Shown here piece after piece: positions 44,208 to 53,167 of a DNA stretch of 64,000 bases. The DNA lies in the NCBI RefSeq assembly GCF_015354505.1, contig NZ_JACAFP010000002.1, forward strand, positions 1-64,000, written 5' to 3'. Source of the DNA: Microbacterium sp. UFMG61 (lineage in GTDB: Bacteria; Actinomycetota; Actinomycetes; Actinomycetales; Microbacteriaceae). Position 1 is the first letter of the stretch, and each line of letters starts with the position of its first letter. Both the position numbers and the translations under genes were made by a program. Below the pieces are notes generated by a model. It was not told the origin of the DNA and made no database searches. It worked only from the letters and a program-made list of their open reading frames with translations.

Positions 44208-45622
44208 TCGTCCGACGCGCTGCCGGCTTTCGCCTGGGCGCGCGTGCTCTTCTGCTTGGGTGCACGCAAGCGTCGCCTGGAGGGTGCGTCGGGAGCGTAG
44301 TACGGGCTGCTTTCGTTGCGCTTCACGGCATTGAGCACGATTCCGACGACGTCCTTGCGCGTCGACTTGAGGGTCGCGAGGACGGCGGAGATCTGCTTGC
44401 GCCGAGTCCGACCCGATCGCGCGACCACGAGGACGCCGTCGGCGAGGTCGGCGAGCCACAGCGCGTCGGAGACGACGAGCGCGGGCGCGCTGTCGATGAT
44501 GACGTACTCGTACTTGTCGCGGGCCTCGTCGACGAGGTCGCGCAGGCGGTGCGAGGTGATCAGCTGGCCGGGGTTGGGCGCTGTCGCTCCACCCGCCACG
44601 ACGTCGATCTTCATCGACTCGGAGCGCTGCACGGCCTCTTCGAAGGTGACATCACCGACGAGGATCGAGGTGACCCCCACGGATCCCTCGAGCTGCAGGG
44701 CATTCGCGACCGAGGATCGACGCAGATCCGCGTCGATCACGACCACCTTGTGCCCGGACTCGGCGAGCGCGGCGGCGAGCCCGATGCTGACAGACGACTT
44801 GCCCTCGTGAGGCGCCGACGAGGTCATCATCACCACTCGGAGATCACGGTCGACGGCGACATACTTGAGGTTCGCCGCGAGCGCTCGGAACGACTCCGCC
44901 GAGCGGCTGTCCTTGCTGCGCAGCATCGTGGAGAGGATCGTGTAGTTGCGTCGCCAGGCGACGATCTCACCGATGACGGGAGCATCCGTGATGGCGGTGA
45001 TGTCCGCGCTATCGGTGAGCCGGGTTCCGAGTACACGACGGAACAGCGCATACGCGACGCTGAGTCCGAACCCGATCGCCGCGCCGATCATCGCGAACAG
45101 CCGAGTGTTCGGGGCGATGGGAGCCTGCGGCATCCGGGCGGGTGCGATCGTCTCGAGGCGCACGGCCGGTTGGCCTTCCGCGTCGCTGGGGGAGACGTCC
45201 GCCACCGCGTCGATGAGCGAGTCGGTGATGGCCGCCGCAGTCTCCTGGGAGCGTTCCTTGTCGGTGTCCGTGACGGAGATCTCGATCACGACCGTGTTGA
45301 GGGTGTTCACGACGGCCACGCGGTTGGCGAGCTGAGTAGCTGTCTCCTCGAGTCCGAGGTCTTCGATGACGGGGGTGAGCACGAGGGGCGACGAGGCGAG
45401 GACCGCGTAGGTCTGCACCAGGCTCTGCACGTAGCTCGATCCCTGTACGAGTTCGTTGGTGCTGTCACCGCGCTGCGGGATGACCATCACCGCGGCCGTC
45501 GAGCTGTATTCGGACGGAAGGGTGCGCGAGTAGCCGAATGCCGCACCGGCGCCGATCACCGTGAGCGCGACGATGACGATCCACTGCCGACGCAGGGCAT
45601 CGATGTAGTCCTGCAGTGTCAT
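44204..45622 (-). CDS. Polysaccharide biosynthesis tyrosine autokinase (BY-kinase, Wzc/CpsCD type)
   Basis: A 472-aa protein combining a Wzz-type chain-length domain (helices about 14-32 and 175-195, with the P-x2-P-x4-P-type segment near 161-172) and a cytoplasmic P-loop tyrosine kinase. The bacterial tyrosine kinase motifs are present: Walker A at 269-277 (S-A-P-H-E-G-K-S-S), Walker A-prime V-I-D-A-D (295-299) and Walker B I-I-D-S-A-P (375-380). The C-terminal tail has only one tyrosine pair (S-P-Y-Y-A), unlike the Tyr-rich clusters of proteobacterial Wzc. It controls chain length and export. Start at ATG 45622 follows GAGGGAA on the minus strand. Confidence 0.9.
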   Translation of the reverse strand: MTLQDYIDALRRQWIVIVALTVIGAGAAFGYSRTLPSEYSSTAAVMVIPQRGDSTNELVQGSSYVQSLVQTYAVLASSPLVLTPVIEDLGLEETATQLANRVAVVNTLNTVVIEISVTDTDKERSQETAAAITDSLIDAVADVSPSDAEGQPAVRLETIAPARMPQAPIAPNTRLFAMIGAAIGFGLSVAYALFRRVLGTRLTDSADITAITDAPVIGEIVAWRRNYTILSTMLRSKDSRSAESFRALAANLKYVAVDRDLRVVMMTSSAPHEGKSSVSIGLAAALAESGHKVVVIDADLRRSSVANALQLEGSVGVTSILVGDVTFEEAVQRSESMKIDVVAGGATAPNPGQLITSHRLRDLVDEARDKYEYVIIDSAPALVVSDALWLADLADGVLVVARSGRTRRKQISAVLATLKSTRKDVVGIVLNAVKRNESSPYYAPDAPSRRRLRAPKQKSTRAQAKAGSASDE

Positions 45623-45695
45623 GATCTTCCCTCTCCCCCGTGCGAGCGTTCGTCTTCCGAGAACGGAATGCTCACCGAGGCCCATTCTCCCCTGT

Positions 45696-46859
45696 TCAGG
45701 ACCGTGAATCCGCCCTGAACCCATGAATTCTGCGCGCCATCGCACTGTCGACCGCGGTGGCCACCCTGTGGTGATAGCCGGTCACCGAATGCCGGGCCGA
45801 GGCGGTGGCCGCGGCGACCGGAGCATCGCGCACCACATCCGACCAGCTCCGCTCGAGATCTTCGACGGCTCCGGCGATCGCGGCGGGGTCGCCCGGGGCC
45901 ACCACTCGGGAGGTCGGGTAGTCCGAGACCGCCTCGCGAAGACCGCTGATGTCGCTCGCGATGATCGCCCGCTGGGCGAGCACCGCCTCCACGGCGGTGT
46001 TGCCGAAGGACTCGTCGGTGCGCGACGGGACGACCATCACATCGCACGCCGCAAGATGCGGCCAGACGTCGACGTCGTATCCGTGCATCGTGACGGATTC
46101 CGTCAGCCCCGAGGCGATGATCTGCTGCTCGAGCTCGGCTGCGTACCACTCGTAGCCCCGGAAGACGTCACCGATGATCTCGAGCCGAGCATCCCGGCCG
46201 CCCGCGCGGAGCAGGGCGAGAGCGGCGATCACCGCGTCGGGTGCCTTGCGCGGCGAGAGGCGGCCCACGTAGCCGAGGCGGATGCCGTTCATATTCGCCC
46301 GCGGAGCCGACACATCGGAAGGCCCCGGGATGGGATTCAGGATCACTCTGATCTTCTGGCCGAGCAGCGGAAGCGATCGCCGCATGAGGTCGGCGGTGAA
46401 GCGGCTGTTGGCGACGACGACGTGCGCCCACAGCTGGGGGATGTAGAGGAAGGCCCGCAGCGCCCAGGGAGAGGCGGACTCCGCCTCGTGCACATGCGTG
46501 ACCGTCGCCACGCGTCTGAGTCGCAGGAGCACGGGCCACTGAGGGAGGATCACGGTGCTCACGTACGCCGCATCGGGGCGCAGGCGAGTGACCAGCCGCC
46601 ACGAGCCGATGAAGCCGCTGACAGCGGATCCGATGAGCCGTGGCCATCGTCGAGGGTGCAGCAGCTGTTTACGGAGCACGAACATGGGGGAGACGATCAC
46701 CCGCACTCCCCGCTCTTCGAGCGCGCTGACGAGGGGGCCCGACTCAGGCAGCGCGGCGATGACGTCGTGTCCCGCCGACACCAGACCCGTGGCCGATTCC
46801 AGTGTCACGCGATCTGCGCCGTAGAGTTCAGCGCCGGGATGCACGATGAGCACGAGCAC
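45696..46859 (-). CDS. Family-4 glycosyltransferase
   Basis: A 387-aa GT-B glycosyltransferase. It has the N-terminal V-H-P-G-A-E-L-Y-G-A-D-R motif (about 6-17), a G-Y-V-G-R-L-S-P-R-K-A nucleotide-sugar-binding site near 200, and the E-x7-E signature in D-E-S-F-G-N-T-A-V-E-A (about 285-295). It probably adds one sugar of the repeat unit. It starts at GTG 46859 with GGGGGT upstream, and is 73 bp before the kinase operon. Confidence 0.88.
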   Translation of the reverse strand: MLVLIVHPGAELYGADRVTLESATGLVSAGHDVIAALPESGPLVSALEERGVRVIVSPMFVLRKQLLHPRRWPRLIGSAVSGFIGSWRLVTRLRPDAAYVSTVILPQWPVLLRLRRVATVTHVHEAESASPWALRAFLYIPQLWAHVVVANSRFTADLMRRSLPLLGQKIRVILNPIPGPSDVSAPRANMNGIRLGYVGRLSPRKAPDAVIAALALLRAGGRDARLEIIGDVFRGYEWYAAELEQQIIASGLTESVTMHGYDVDVWPHLAACDVMVVPSRTDESFGNTAVEAVLAQRAIIASDISGLREAVSDYPTSRVVAPGDPAAIAGAVEDLERSWSDVVRDAPVAAATASARHSVTGYHHRVATAVDSAMARRIHGFRADSRS

Positions 46860-46990
46860 GGTGACCCCCGTTCCCTTCGTCAGACATCCCGCCGAGGACG
46901 GCGCAGGTGTCGTGTGAGATCATTCTTACCGTGTCGACGTGGTCGACAGGTAGCCGTCGGGTTCTGGGGATCCGACGACGGAGACTGGGG

Positions 46991-47596
46991 ATGGTGATCG
47001 AGATGGCTGAGAGCGTCTTGTTCGTATGCGCGCAGAACGTCTGCCGTTCGCCGCTGATGGCGGCTGTGTTCCGGCACACGCTGCGCGCCGAGGGCGAACT
47101 CGGACTGGAGTCTCCCACCTGGGAGGTGGACTCGGTCGGCACGCAGGCGTCGGAGGGAAGGCGGGCGTGCCGAGTGGCGGTCGAGGTCGAGCCCGAAGCC
47201 GCATCGCACCGTTCGGTCAGGCTCGAAGCGGATGCGCTCGATGCGGCGGACCTCGTCATCGCGGCGTCTCTCGAAGAGCGCTCGTTGATCGCGCGGCTCC
47301 GACCGAGCGCTCGGACGCGTACGTTCACTCTGCGCGAGGCGCTCCGGCTCGGCGACGAACGCACGTCCGCGTCATCGCTGGCCGAGTACGCGACGGTTCT
47401 GGATTCTCGGCGCGGGACACTGGACCTGCCGACTCCGTCACGTCGATTCCTGCGTCGAGAATCGCCGAGCCCTCTCGACATCGTCGATGTGCACCAGTTC
47501 GGTATGAGGGCGCATCGGAAGGGGCTGGAGGCGGCCGCCGTGGATACGAGGCTGCTCGCCTCGCGACTCCGGAAAGAGCTCGCCCCTCGCTCCTGA
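46991..47596 (+). CDS. Low-molecular-weight protein tyrosine phosphatase-like protein
   Basis: A 201-aa protein. The phosphatase loop C13-A-Q-N-V-C-R19-S matches C-x5-R-S of low-molecular-weight tyrosine phosphatases, with the usual second Cys (C18). The general acid Asp normally in a D-P motif is not obvious; the nearest candidate is D-I-V-D-V (about 160-165). It is longer than the typical 150 residues, with an extra basic C-terminal part. In Wzc/Wzb systems such an enzyme dephosphorylates the tyrosine kinase, and this one lies within the same locus, divergent from a glycosyltransferase gene. CTGGGGA motifs at 46964 and 46985 lie upstream. ATGs at 46991 and 47003 are both possible starts. 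Confidence 0.75.
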   Translation: MVIEMAESVLFVCAQNVCRSPLMAAVFRHTLRAEGELGLESPTWEVDSVGTQASEGRRACRVAVEVEPEAASHRSVRLEADALDAADLVIAASLEERSLIARLRPSARTRTFTLREALRLGDERTSASSLAEYATVLDSRRGTLDLPTPSRRFLRRESPSPLDIVDVHQFGMRAHRKGLEAAAVDTRLLASRLRKELAPRS

Positions 47597-47618
47597 CCCG
47601 CAGAATACGGGGCCGGGC

Positions 47619-48785
47619 TCACCACTCCTCCGCGCGACGACGGGCCTTCCGCGCCAGGCGATGGATGGACTTCTTCGCCGCGAGAGATCGCGCGAGGTTC
47701 TCGTAGGCATCGGCGACGTCGTCCCAGCGGAACGCATCGCGCGCACGCTCCTGCGCTCGCGTGCCCGCCGCGCGGGTTCCTGAGGCATCGGATTCGGCCG
47801 ACTCGAAGGAGGCGGCGACATCGTCGACGCTCGTGAAGAACCAGCCGTCGTCGGCGAGCACCTCGCGATTGAAGGGCACATCGAAGGCGATCACCGCGGT
47901 CGCGGCGCCCATGGCGCGCAGCAGCGACGGGTTCGTGCCGCCGACCGAGTGGCCATGGTCGTACGTGAGAGCGTGGAAGTACAGAGCGTCGAGGAGCTCC
48001 TGGTCGTACACCCCGCCGACCAGCCGGATGCGGTCATCGCCGGCAGCGGCATCATGGATGCTCTGCGTGTAGTCGCTGCTGTAGGGAGCTGAGCCCACGA
48101 CGACGAGCGGAAGCGCGGCCGTGCTGCGGCGATAACCCTCGACGATCTCTCGCACGTGGTTCTCGGGCTCGAAGCGCGCGACGACGAGATGGTAGCCGCC
48201 CGGCGCGAGTCCGAGTTCCTCGATGCGGCCGTCGGCGACGGCGTCGAGGATCGGTGCGCCGTAGCGGATCATCTCCGTCGGCACCTGGAACTGGTGCGTG
48301 TAGTAGTCGGCGATCCCGGGTGCATCGGCGATGAGGGCATCGGCCGTGCGCACCCCGAACTGTTCGGCCCACCGGTAGTAGGCCTTGCCGCGGGGGCCCC
48401 ACTTGGATCGACGCCACTCGAGCCCGTCCATGTGCAGAGCCGTCGGCACTCTGCGCAGCCGCAGCAACGGCAGGAACGGAGAGTTCGCCGCGTTGAACAC
48501 GAAGGCGGCGTCAGGACGCCGTCGGGAGATCAGATGGAGTGCGGAGAAGCCGGTGTGGCTCAGCGTCTCGATCTGCTTGACCGGCACCGCGGGCAGATGC
48601 ACCACGCGCATGCCGAGATACTTCTTCGCGCGACTCTCCGACCCGCGCGTGTACACGACGACGTCGTGTCCACGGTCCGACAGTCGTCGTCCGACCTCTT
48701 CCACCGCGGTCTCGAAGCCTCCGTAGGCCGCAGGCACCCCCCGTGTCCCCACCATCGCGATGGTGAGGGCATTCCCCTTGCTCAT
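47619..48785 (-). CDS. Glycosyltransferase with DUF1972 N-terminal domain
   Basis: A 388-aa GT-B glycosyltransferase. The N-terminus G-T-R-G-V-P-A-A-Y-G-G-F-E-T (13-26) is the DUF1972 hallmark found in rhamnosyltransferases of exopolysaccharide loci. Later motifs include G-G-T-N-P-S-L-L-R-A-M-G and the A-R-F-E-P-E-N-H segment. The likely product is a transferase for the first or second sugar after the sugar-phosphate transferase, because it starts five bases after that gene's stop on the same strand. Confidence 0.87.
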   Translation of the reverse strand: MSKGNALTIAMVGTRGVPAAYGGFETAVEEVGRRLSDRGHDVVVYTRGSESRAKKYLGMRVVHLPAVPVKQIETLSHTGFSALHLISRRRPDAAFVFNAANSPFLPLLRLRRVPTALHMDGLEWRRSKWGPRGKAYYRWAEQFGVRTADALIADAPGIADYYTHQFQVPTEMIRYGAPILDAVADGRIEELGLAPGGYHLVVARFEPENHVREIVEGYRRSTAALPLVVVGSAPYSSDYTQSIHDAAAGDDRIRLVGGVYDQELLDALYFHALTYDHGHSVGGTNPSLLRAMGAATAVIAFDVPFNREVLADDGWFFTSVDDVAASFESAESDASGTRAAGTRAQERARDAFRWDDVADAYENLARSLAAKKSIHRLARKARRRAEEW

Positions 48786-48789
48786 GAAA

Positions 48790-50322
48790 TCAGTATGCTC
48801 CAGCGGGCTGCACCATGACCTTGGCGGTGCGCCACATGATCTGCAGATCGTTCATCACGGACCAGTTCTCGACGTAGCGCAGGTCGAGTCGCACGCTCTC
48901 GTCCCACGACAGGTCACTGCGACCGGACACCTGCCACAGGCCCGTGATGCCGGGCTTGATGTACAGGCGGCGGTACACGGTGCCGTCATAGGCGGTGACC
49001 TCGCTGGGCAGCGGCGGACGCGGCCCGACGACGCTCATGTCGCCCACGAGCACGTTCCAGAACTGCGGCAGCTCGTCGAGCGAGAGCTTGCGCAGCACCC
49101 GGCCGATACGTGTCACGCGCGGGTCGTCCTTCATCTTGAAGAGAAGTCCCGCGCCCTGGTTCTGCTCCTTGAGGGCGGCGAGCTGCTGCTCGGCATCCGT
49201 CTTCATGGAGCGGAACTTGACGATCTTGAACGTGCGGCCGTCGCGACCCACGCGCTCCTGGAGGAAGAAGAGAGGTCCCGGCGAGTCGAGCTTCACGAGA
49301 AGCGCCAGCAGCGGGGTGATCAGAGCGATCGGGATGAGCGCCACGGCGGCGACGATGATGTCGAGAGCTCGCTTGAGAAGGTGCTGCCCGCCCTCGTAGG
49401 TCGGGATCTGCACCTGGATGAGCGGAAGACCCTCGACCGACGAGAAGGAGATGCGCGGGCCGGCGACATCGGTCAGCCGGCTCGACAGCACGAGCTCGGC
49501 GGCGGTGCCCTCGAGCTGCCAGCTGAGCTGCTTCACGAAGTCCGGGTTTCCGTCGGGTCGGCTCGCGACGATGATCGTGTCGGCGCCGAGCTCGGTCGCG
49601 ACGAGCGCGACGGAGTTGACGTTGCCGAGCACGGGGAACGACGCCCCGTCGATCTCGACGTCGCGGGCGTTGCCGTCGAGCAGCGTGGCACCCACGACCT
49701 GGTAGCCCGAGGCTCCGATCGGGTGCAGGGTGCGGACGACGTACTCGACGTCGTCTCTGTTGCCGACGACGAGCGTGCGCGAGGCGAAACGCCCGCGCGC
49801 ACGCTGCGCCGTCAGCCAGTGCCGCCACGCCCAGCGGGTGACGAGCAGGGTGAGTACGCCGAGCGGCAGGCCGACGATGAGCACGAGCTGCATCGTCTGC
49901 CAACCGAGCACGACACCGAACATGGCGATGATCCCGAACGCCAGTCCGCTGGCATGCACCACTCCGCGGTACTCGGTGGCGCTGGCACGGAACAGCGCTG
50001 CATCACGTGTATGCAGAGCGCTGAGCATGAGGAACCAGAGCGCGGCCAACGGGATGGCGGTGCGCAGGGCCTCTTCCCCTGCGACACCGGTCATCAGCTG
50101 AACCGCTGCTGTGATCCCGACGGCGGACAGGATGACCCCAGCATCCGTGATCCGCAGTCGCATCCGATAACGCCGCTCCCACTGACGGCGTCGTTCCAGC
50201 GTCGCGGACACGCGCGGCGTGACCGCCGAGTGCGTGACCGGCTTGGCGGCTCGCGGTGTGGCGACCGGCGTGAAGACCGAACCCGCGCGAGTGATGCTCA
50301 GAGCATCCTCGACGGAAGTCAT
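48790..50322 (-). CDS. Polyprenyl-phosphate sugar-1-phosphate transferase (initiating enzyme)
   Basis: A 510-aa polytopic protein. Five N-terminal helices (about 58-175), a central nucleotide-binding-like domain (T-L-V-V-G-N near 187-192), one helix at about 315-340, then the bacterial sugar transferase domain with K-F-R-S-M-K-T-D-A, S-L-D-E-L-P-Q-F-W-N-V and V-V-G-P-R-P near 460. It should load the first sugar phosphate onto undecaprenyl phosphate and so start repeat-unit synthesis; Glc-1-P or Gal-1-P is usual. It lies first in an operon with the DUF1972 glycosyltransferase. Upstream is a run of four TCCCCA-type motifs (50357-50416). Confidence 0.9.
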   Translation of the reverse strand: MTSVEDALSITRAGSVFTPVATPRAAKPVTHSAVTPRVSATLERRRQWERRYRMRLRITDAGVILSAVGITAAVQLMTGVAGEEALRTAIPLAALWFLMLSALHTRDAALFRASATEYRGVVHASGLAFGIIAMFGVVLGWQTMQLVLIVGLPLGVLTLLVTRWAWRHWLTAQRARGRFASRTLVVGNRDDVEYVVRTLHPIGASGYQVVGATLLDGNARDVEIDGASFPVLGNVNSVALVATELGADTIIVASRPDGNPDFVKQLSWQLEGTAAELVLSSRLTDVAGPRISFSSVEGLPLIQVQIPTYEGGQHLLKRALDIIVAAVALIPIALITPLLALLVKLDSPGPLFFLQERVGRDGRTFKIVKFRSMKTDAEQQLAALKEQNQGAGLLFKMKDDPRVTRIGRVLRKLSLDELPQFWNVLVGDMSVVGPRPPLPSEVTAYDGTVYRRLYIKPGITGLWQVSGRSDLSWDESVRLDLRYVENWSVMNDLQIMWRTAKVMVQPAGAY

Positions 50323-50356
50323 GCCGAGGCCTCGTGAGCCGTGTATGTACGCAGAA

Positions 50357-50416
50357 TTCCCCAGTGCGCCATTTTTTCCCCATGTTTTCCCCAGACCAGG
50401 GACCCCACGTCCCCAG
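50357..50416 (-). promoter_or_regulatory. Four CTGGGGA-type motifs before the sugar transferase gene
   Basis: On the minus strand CTGGGGAA is at 50357-50364, ATGGGGAA at 50376-50383, CTGGGGAA at 50387-50394 and CTGGGGAC at 50409-50416, all oriented toward the sugar transferase gene starting at 50322. The nearest copy is about 35 bp before the start codon. The spacer 50323-50634 is 312 bp, contains no gene that I can support, and is AT-richer than its flanks. Confidence 0.4.
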
Positions 50417-50560
50417 CATCGTCTGCATCCCGACCCCTCGGGTCCTGCCGCGTCCGTGATCCCACATCACGGGTTGCGATCACCGTCCCACACGGTGTTG
50501 CTGGCAGCAGGTACTGCAGACTTCGTTCACTCTAGCGGAACCGGGCGTTCAGGGGAAGGT

Positions 50561-50628
50561 AATTCACGCGAGTGGACGAACCGGTATTCCAATACTCGTG
50601 AATACAGCGCGAGCGTCCTCGATATCCT
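50561..50628 (+). promoter_or_regulatory. Inverted repeats and -10 hexamer upstream of ltrA
   Basis: AATTCACGCGAGT (50561-50573) is nearly complementary to ACTCGTGAAT (50594-50603). A second dyad, GTATTC (50584-50589) with GAATAC (50600-50605), overlaps it. TATCCT at 50623-50628 lies exactly 6 nt before GTG 50635, so the gene is probably leaderless. The dyads flank or overlap the -35 region and may be an operator. Confidence 0.4.
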
Positions 50629-50634
50629 GACCGC

Positions 50635-51804
50635 GTGACCACGCCCGCACCGCCCCGCTTCCTCCTGAGCCGCATGCAGCCGCGCGACCCCGCGCAGCCG
50701 CATCGCACAGCGAGCACGCTCGAGCTCTTCTTCGATCTCGTGTTCGTCGTCGCGGTGAGCATCGCGTCGGCGCAGCTGCATCATGCGCTGAGTCACGGCG
50801 ACTTCGTGCACGGCATCACGTCGTACGCGATGGTGTTCTTCGCCGTGTGGTGGGCTTGGATGAACTTCACCTGGTTCGCGACCTCCTTCGACACCGACGA
50901 CTGGCTCTACCGCGTCACCACGATCGTGCAGATGGGTGGCGTGCTCGTCTTCGCGGCCGGGATCCCCGCGGCGTTCGAGGAGGGCGACTTCACGATCCCG
51001 GTGCTCGGGTACATCGTGATGCGCATCGCGATGGTCGCGCAGTGGCTGCGCGCGTCGCGCGGCGCCGGCGAGCTGCGTCCGGCGACCCGCCGCTATGCGC
51101 TGGGCATCGCCGCCGTGCAGGTGCTCTGGGTACTGTTCCTGCTCATCCCCTCGGGTCCCGTGCAGATCGCGGCGTTCGTGGTGTTCGCCGTGATAGAGGT
51201 GAGCGTGCCGGTCTTCGCGGAGTACCGACGGCAGACCCCGTGGCATCCGCATCACATCACCGAGCGCTACGGTCTCTTCACGTTGATCGTGCTGGGCGAG
51301 AGCCTGCTGGCGTCGGCGAACGCGATCATCGACGCCAGTCACGAACTGGAATCGCTGGTGCCGCTGATCTCGATCTCGGTGCTCACCCTCGTCGTGACGG
51401 CGTCCCTGTGGTGGGTCTACTTCTGGCCGCCCCACCATCGCGCGATCACGACCTTCGGCCGATCGTTGCGCTACGGCTACACGCACTACTTCGTGTTCGC
51501 GGCGGCCGCCGCGTTCTCGGCGGGGATCGAGGTCGAGCTCGACGTGCTGATCGGCGAGAGTCACCTCTCGAACGTCGCGGCCTCGTTCACCGTGACGATC
51601 CCGATCGCGGTCTTCCTGCTCGGCATCTGGTGGATCGCGATCCGCGAGAACGCCGACCGCATCGTCAACACGGTGATCCCGGTGGGCGCTGTGCTCGTGC
51701 TCCTCGATCCGATCCTGCCGATTCCCGTCGCCATCACCGCCGGTGTGCTGGTCGTGATCGTCGTGATCCTGGTGCTCCGTCCGCCAGTTCCCCAGCGCTC
51801 ATAG
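50635..51804 (+). CDS. ltrA: Low-temperature-requirement A family membrane protein
   Basis: A 389-aa protein with about 11-12 transmembrane helices. It has the early LtrA hallmark E-L-F-F-D-L-V-F-V-V-A-V-S-I-A (about 30-44) and a central H-I-T-E-R-Y-G-L-F-T-L-I-V-L-G-E-S (about 209-225) that matches the second conserved LtrA block. First described in Listeria as needed for growth in the cold; the biochemical role is unknown. It starts at GTG 50635, supported by a -10 hexamer 6 nt upstream. It is divergent from the sugar transferase gene. Confidence 0.88.
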   Translation: MTTPAPPRFLLSRMQPRDPAQPHRTASTLELFFDLVFVVAVSIASAQLHHALSHGDFVHGITSYAMVFFAVWWAWMNFTWFATSFDTDDWLYRVTTIVQMGGVLVFAAGIPAAFEEGDFTIPVLGYIVMRIAMVAQWLRASRGAGELRPATRRYALGIAAVQVLWVLFLLIPSGPVQIAAFVVFAVIEVSVPVFAEYRRQTPWHPHHITERYGLFTLIVLGESLLASANAIIDASHELESLVPLISISVLTLVVTASLWWVYFWPPHHRAITTFGRSLRYGYTHYFVFAAAAAFSAGIEVELDVLIGESHLSNVAASFTVTIPIAVFLLGIWWIAIRENADRIVNTVIPVGAVLVLLDPILPIPVAITAGVLVVIVVILVLRPPVPQRS

Positions 51805-51891
51805 AGTTCGCATAGGCGAGGCATAGCTCGCTGATCGCCCCCTCGGTGACCATGGGTGCAACGACACCCGCCATCCGAGAGGAGCACGATC

Positions 51892-52884
51892 ATGAGCCGC
51901 ATCCCCGAGCCCGTCCAGACGCCGGAGGGTCCCACCTACGAGGGCCGCCTGCTCGATCGCGTCGACGAGGAGGTCGTCGACCAGGGCGCCGCCTTCGACA
52001 TCCGCACACTCGTGACGCGTCGAGGAGTGCTGGGGCTCGCCGGTCTCGGCGTCGGGGCCTTCGTGCTCGCCGCCTGCGCCCCGGCGGCGACCGGGACGGC
52101 GACGACCGACAGCAGCGGCGATACGGATGCGTCGACCGGCGACTCCGGCACGGACAGCTCGTCGGGGTCCACGGCGACAGCCGACGGCGAGATCCCGGAC
52201 GAGACCGCGGGTCCCTATCCCGGTGACGGGTCGAACGGGCCCGACGTGCTCGAGGAGTCGGGCATCGTGCGGCAGGACATCACGACCTCGATCGACGGGT
52301 CGGCGACGGCCGACGGCATCCCGCTGACCTTCGAGTTCGAGGTGCTCGACATGGCGAACGGCGGCATCCCCTTCGCCGGGGTGGCTGTCTACGCGTGGCA
52401 CTGCACCGCCGGAGGGGAGTACTCCATGTACTCCTCGGGGCTCGAGGACGTCACGTACCTGCGCGGGGTGCAGGTGGCGGATGCCGACGGCAGGGTCTCG
52501 TTCTCGTCGATCTTCCCCGGGTGCTACTCGGGGCGCTGGCCGCACATCCACTTCGAGGTGTACCCCGACGTCGACTCGATCACCGATTCTGCGAACACGA
52601 TCGCCACCTCGCAGATGGCGCTGCCCGAAGACGCATGCGCCGCGGTGTACGCCGACTCCCGCTACGACGGGTCAGCCCGCAACCTCGCACAGACCAGCCT
52701 CGCGAGCGACAACGTCTTCGGCGACGACTCCGCGGCCCTGCAACTTGCCACCATCACGGGCGACGTGACGGCCGGGTACACCGCCACGCTCGTGGTCGGC
52801 GTCGACACGACGACCACCCCCACGGCCGGTTCCGCGCCCTCGGGCGGCGATGGCGGACCCGGTGGTCAGCCGCCGGCGAACTGA
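51892..52884 (+). CDS. Tat-signal lipoprotein, intradiol dioxygenase-like
   Basis: A 330-aa predicted lipoprotein. The N-terminus has a twin-arginine motif R43-R44 followed by a hydrophobic stretch and a lipobox ending at C62 (L-A-A-C). After a Ser/Thr/Asp/Gly linker, residues about 100-310 resemble the intradiol ring-cleavage dioxygenase fold. The iron ligands expected of that family are present: Y177 (G-E-Y-S), Y212 (C-Y-S-G), H218 and H220 (H-I-H). The 42 residues before the twin arginines are unusually long for a signal. Extracellular homologues occur in actinobacteria, with uncertain substrates. It directly precedes tatA, tatC and a TatB-like gene, so it is probably the local Tat cargo. 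Confidence 0.83.
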   Translation: MSRIPEPVQTPEGPTYEGRLLDRVDEEVVDQGAAFDIRTLVTRRGVLGLAGLGVGAFVLAACAPAATGTATTDSSGDTDASTGDSGTDSSSGSTATADGEIPDETAGPYPGDGSNGPDVLEESGIVRQDITTSIDGSATADGIPLTFEFEVLDMANGGIPFAGVAVYAWHCTAGGEYSMYSSGLEDVTYLRGVQVADADGRVSFSSIFPGCYSGRWPHIHFEVYPDVDSITDSANTIATSQMALPEDACAAVYADSRYDGSARNLAQTSLASDNVFGDDSAALQLATITGDVTAGYTATLVVGVDTTTTPTAGSAPSGGDGGPGGQPPAN

Positions 52885-52951
52885 CGCGTCGCGACGGCCG
52901 GAACCAGCAGCGAACACCCGCAAGAGATCCCACAGAGAGAAGGAGAGAGAA

Positions 52952-53167
52952 ATGCTGCAGAACCTCACGGGCTGGCACGCCCTGATCATCCTCGCCATCG
53001 TCGTCCTGATCTTCGGCGCCGCGAAGCTCCCCGCGCTCGCCAAGAGCGTCGGCCAGTCCATGCGCATCCTCAAGACCGAGGTCGCCGAACCCGTCGCTGA
53101 GTCTGTCGCCGCACCCGTCGGCCACCCCGTCGCGGCTCCGACCGCGGCCTCGCACCAGCCGGAGTAG
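52952..53167 (+). CDS. tatA: Twin-arginine translocase subunit TatA
   Basis: A 71-aa protein with one N-terminal helix (about 9-25), the F-G-A-A-K-L-P-A hinge (about 21-28), an amphipathic helix and an Ala/Val/Pro-rich tail. That is the TatA plan: pore-forming subunit of the twin-arginine translocon. Start ATG 52952 has AGGAGAGAGA just upstream. It lies 67 bp after the dioxygenase-like lipoprotein gene and stops one base before the tatC start. Confidence 0.9.
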   Translation: MLQNLTGWHALIILAIVVLIFGAAKLPALAKSVGQSMRILKTEVAEPVAESVAAPVGHPVAAPTAASHQPE

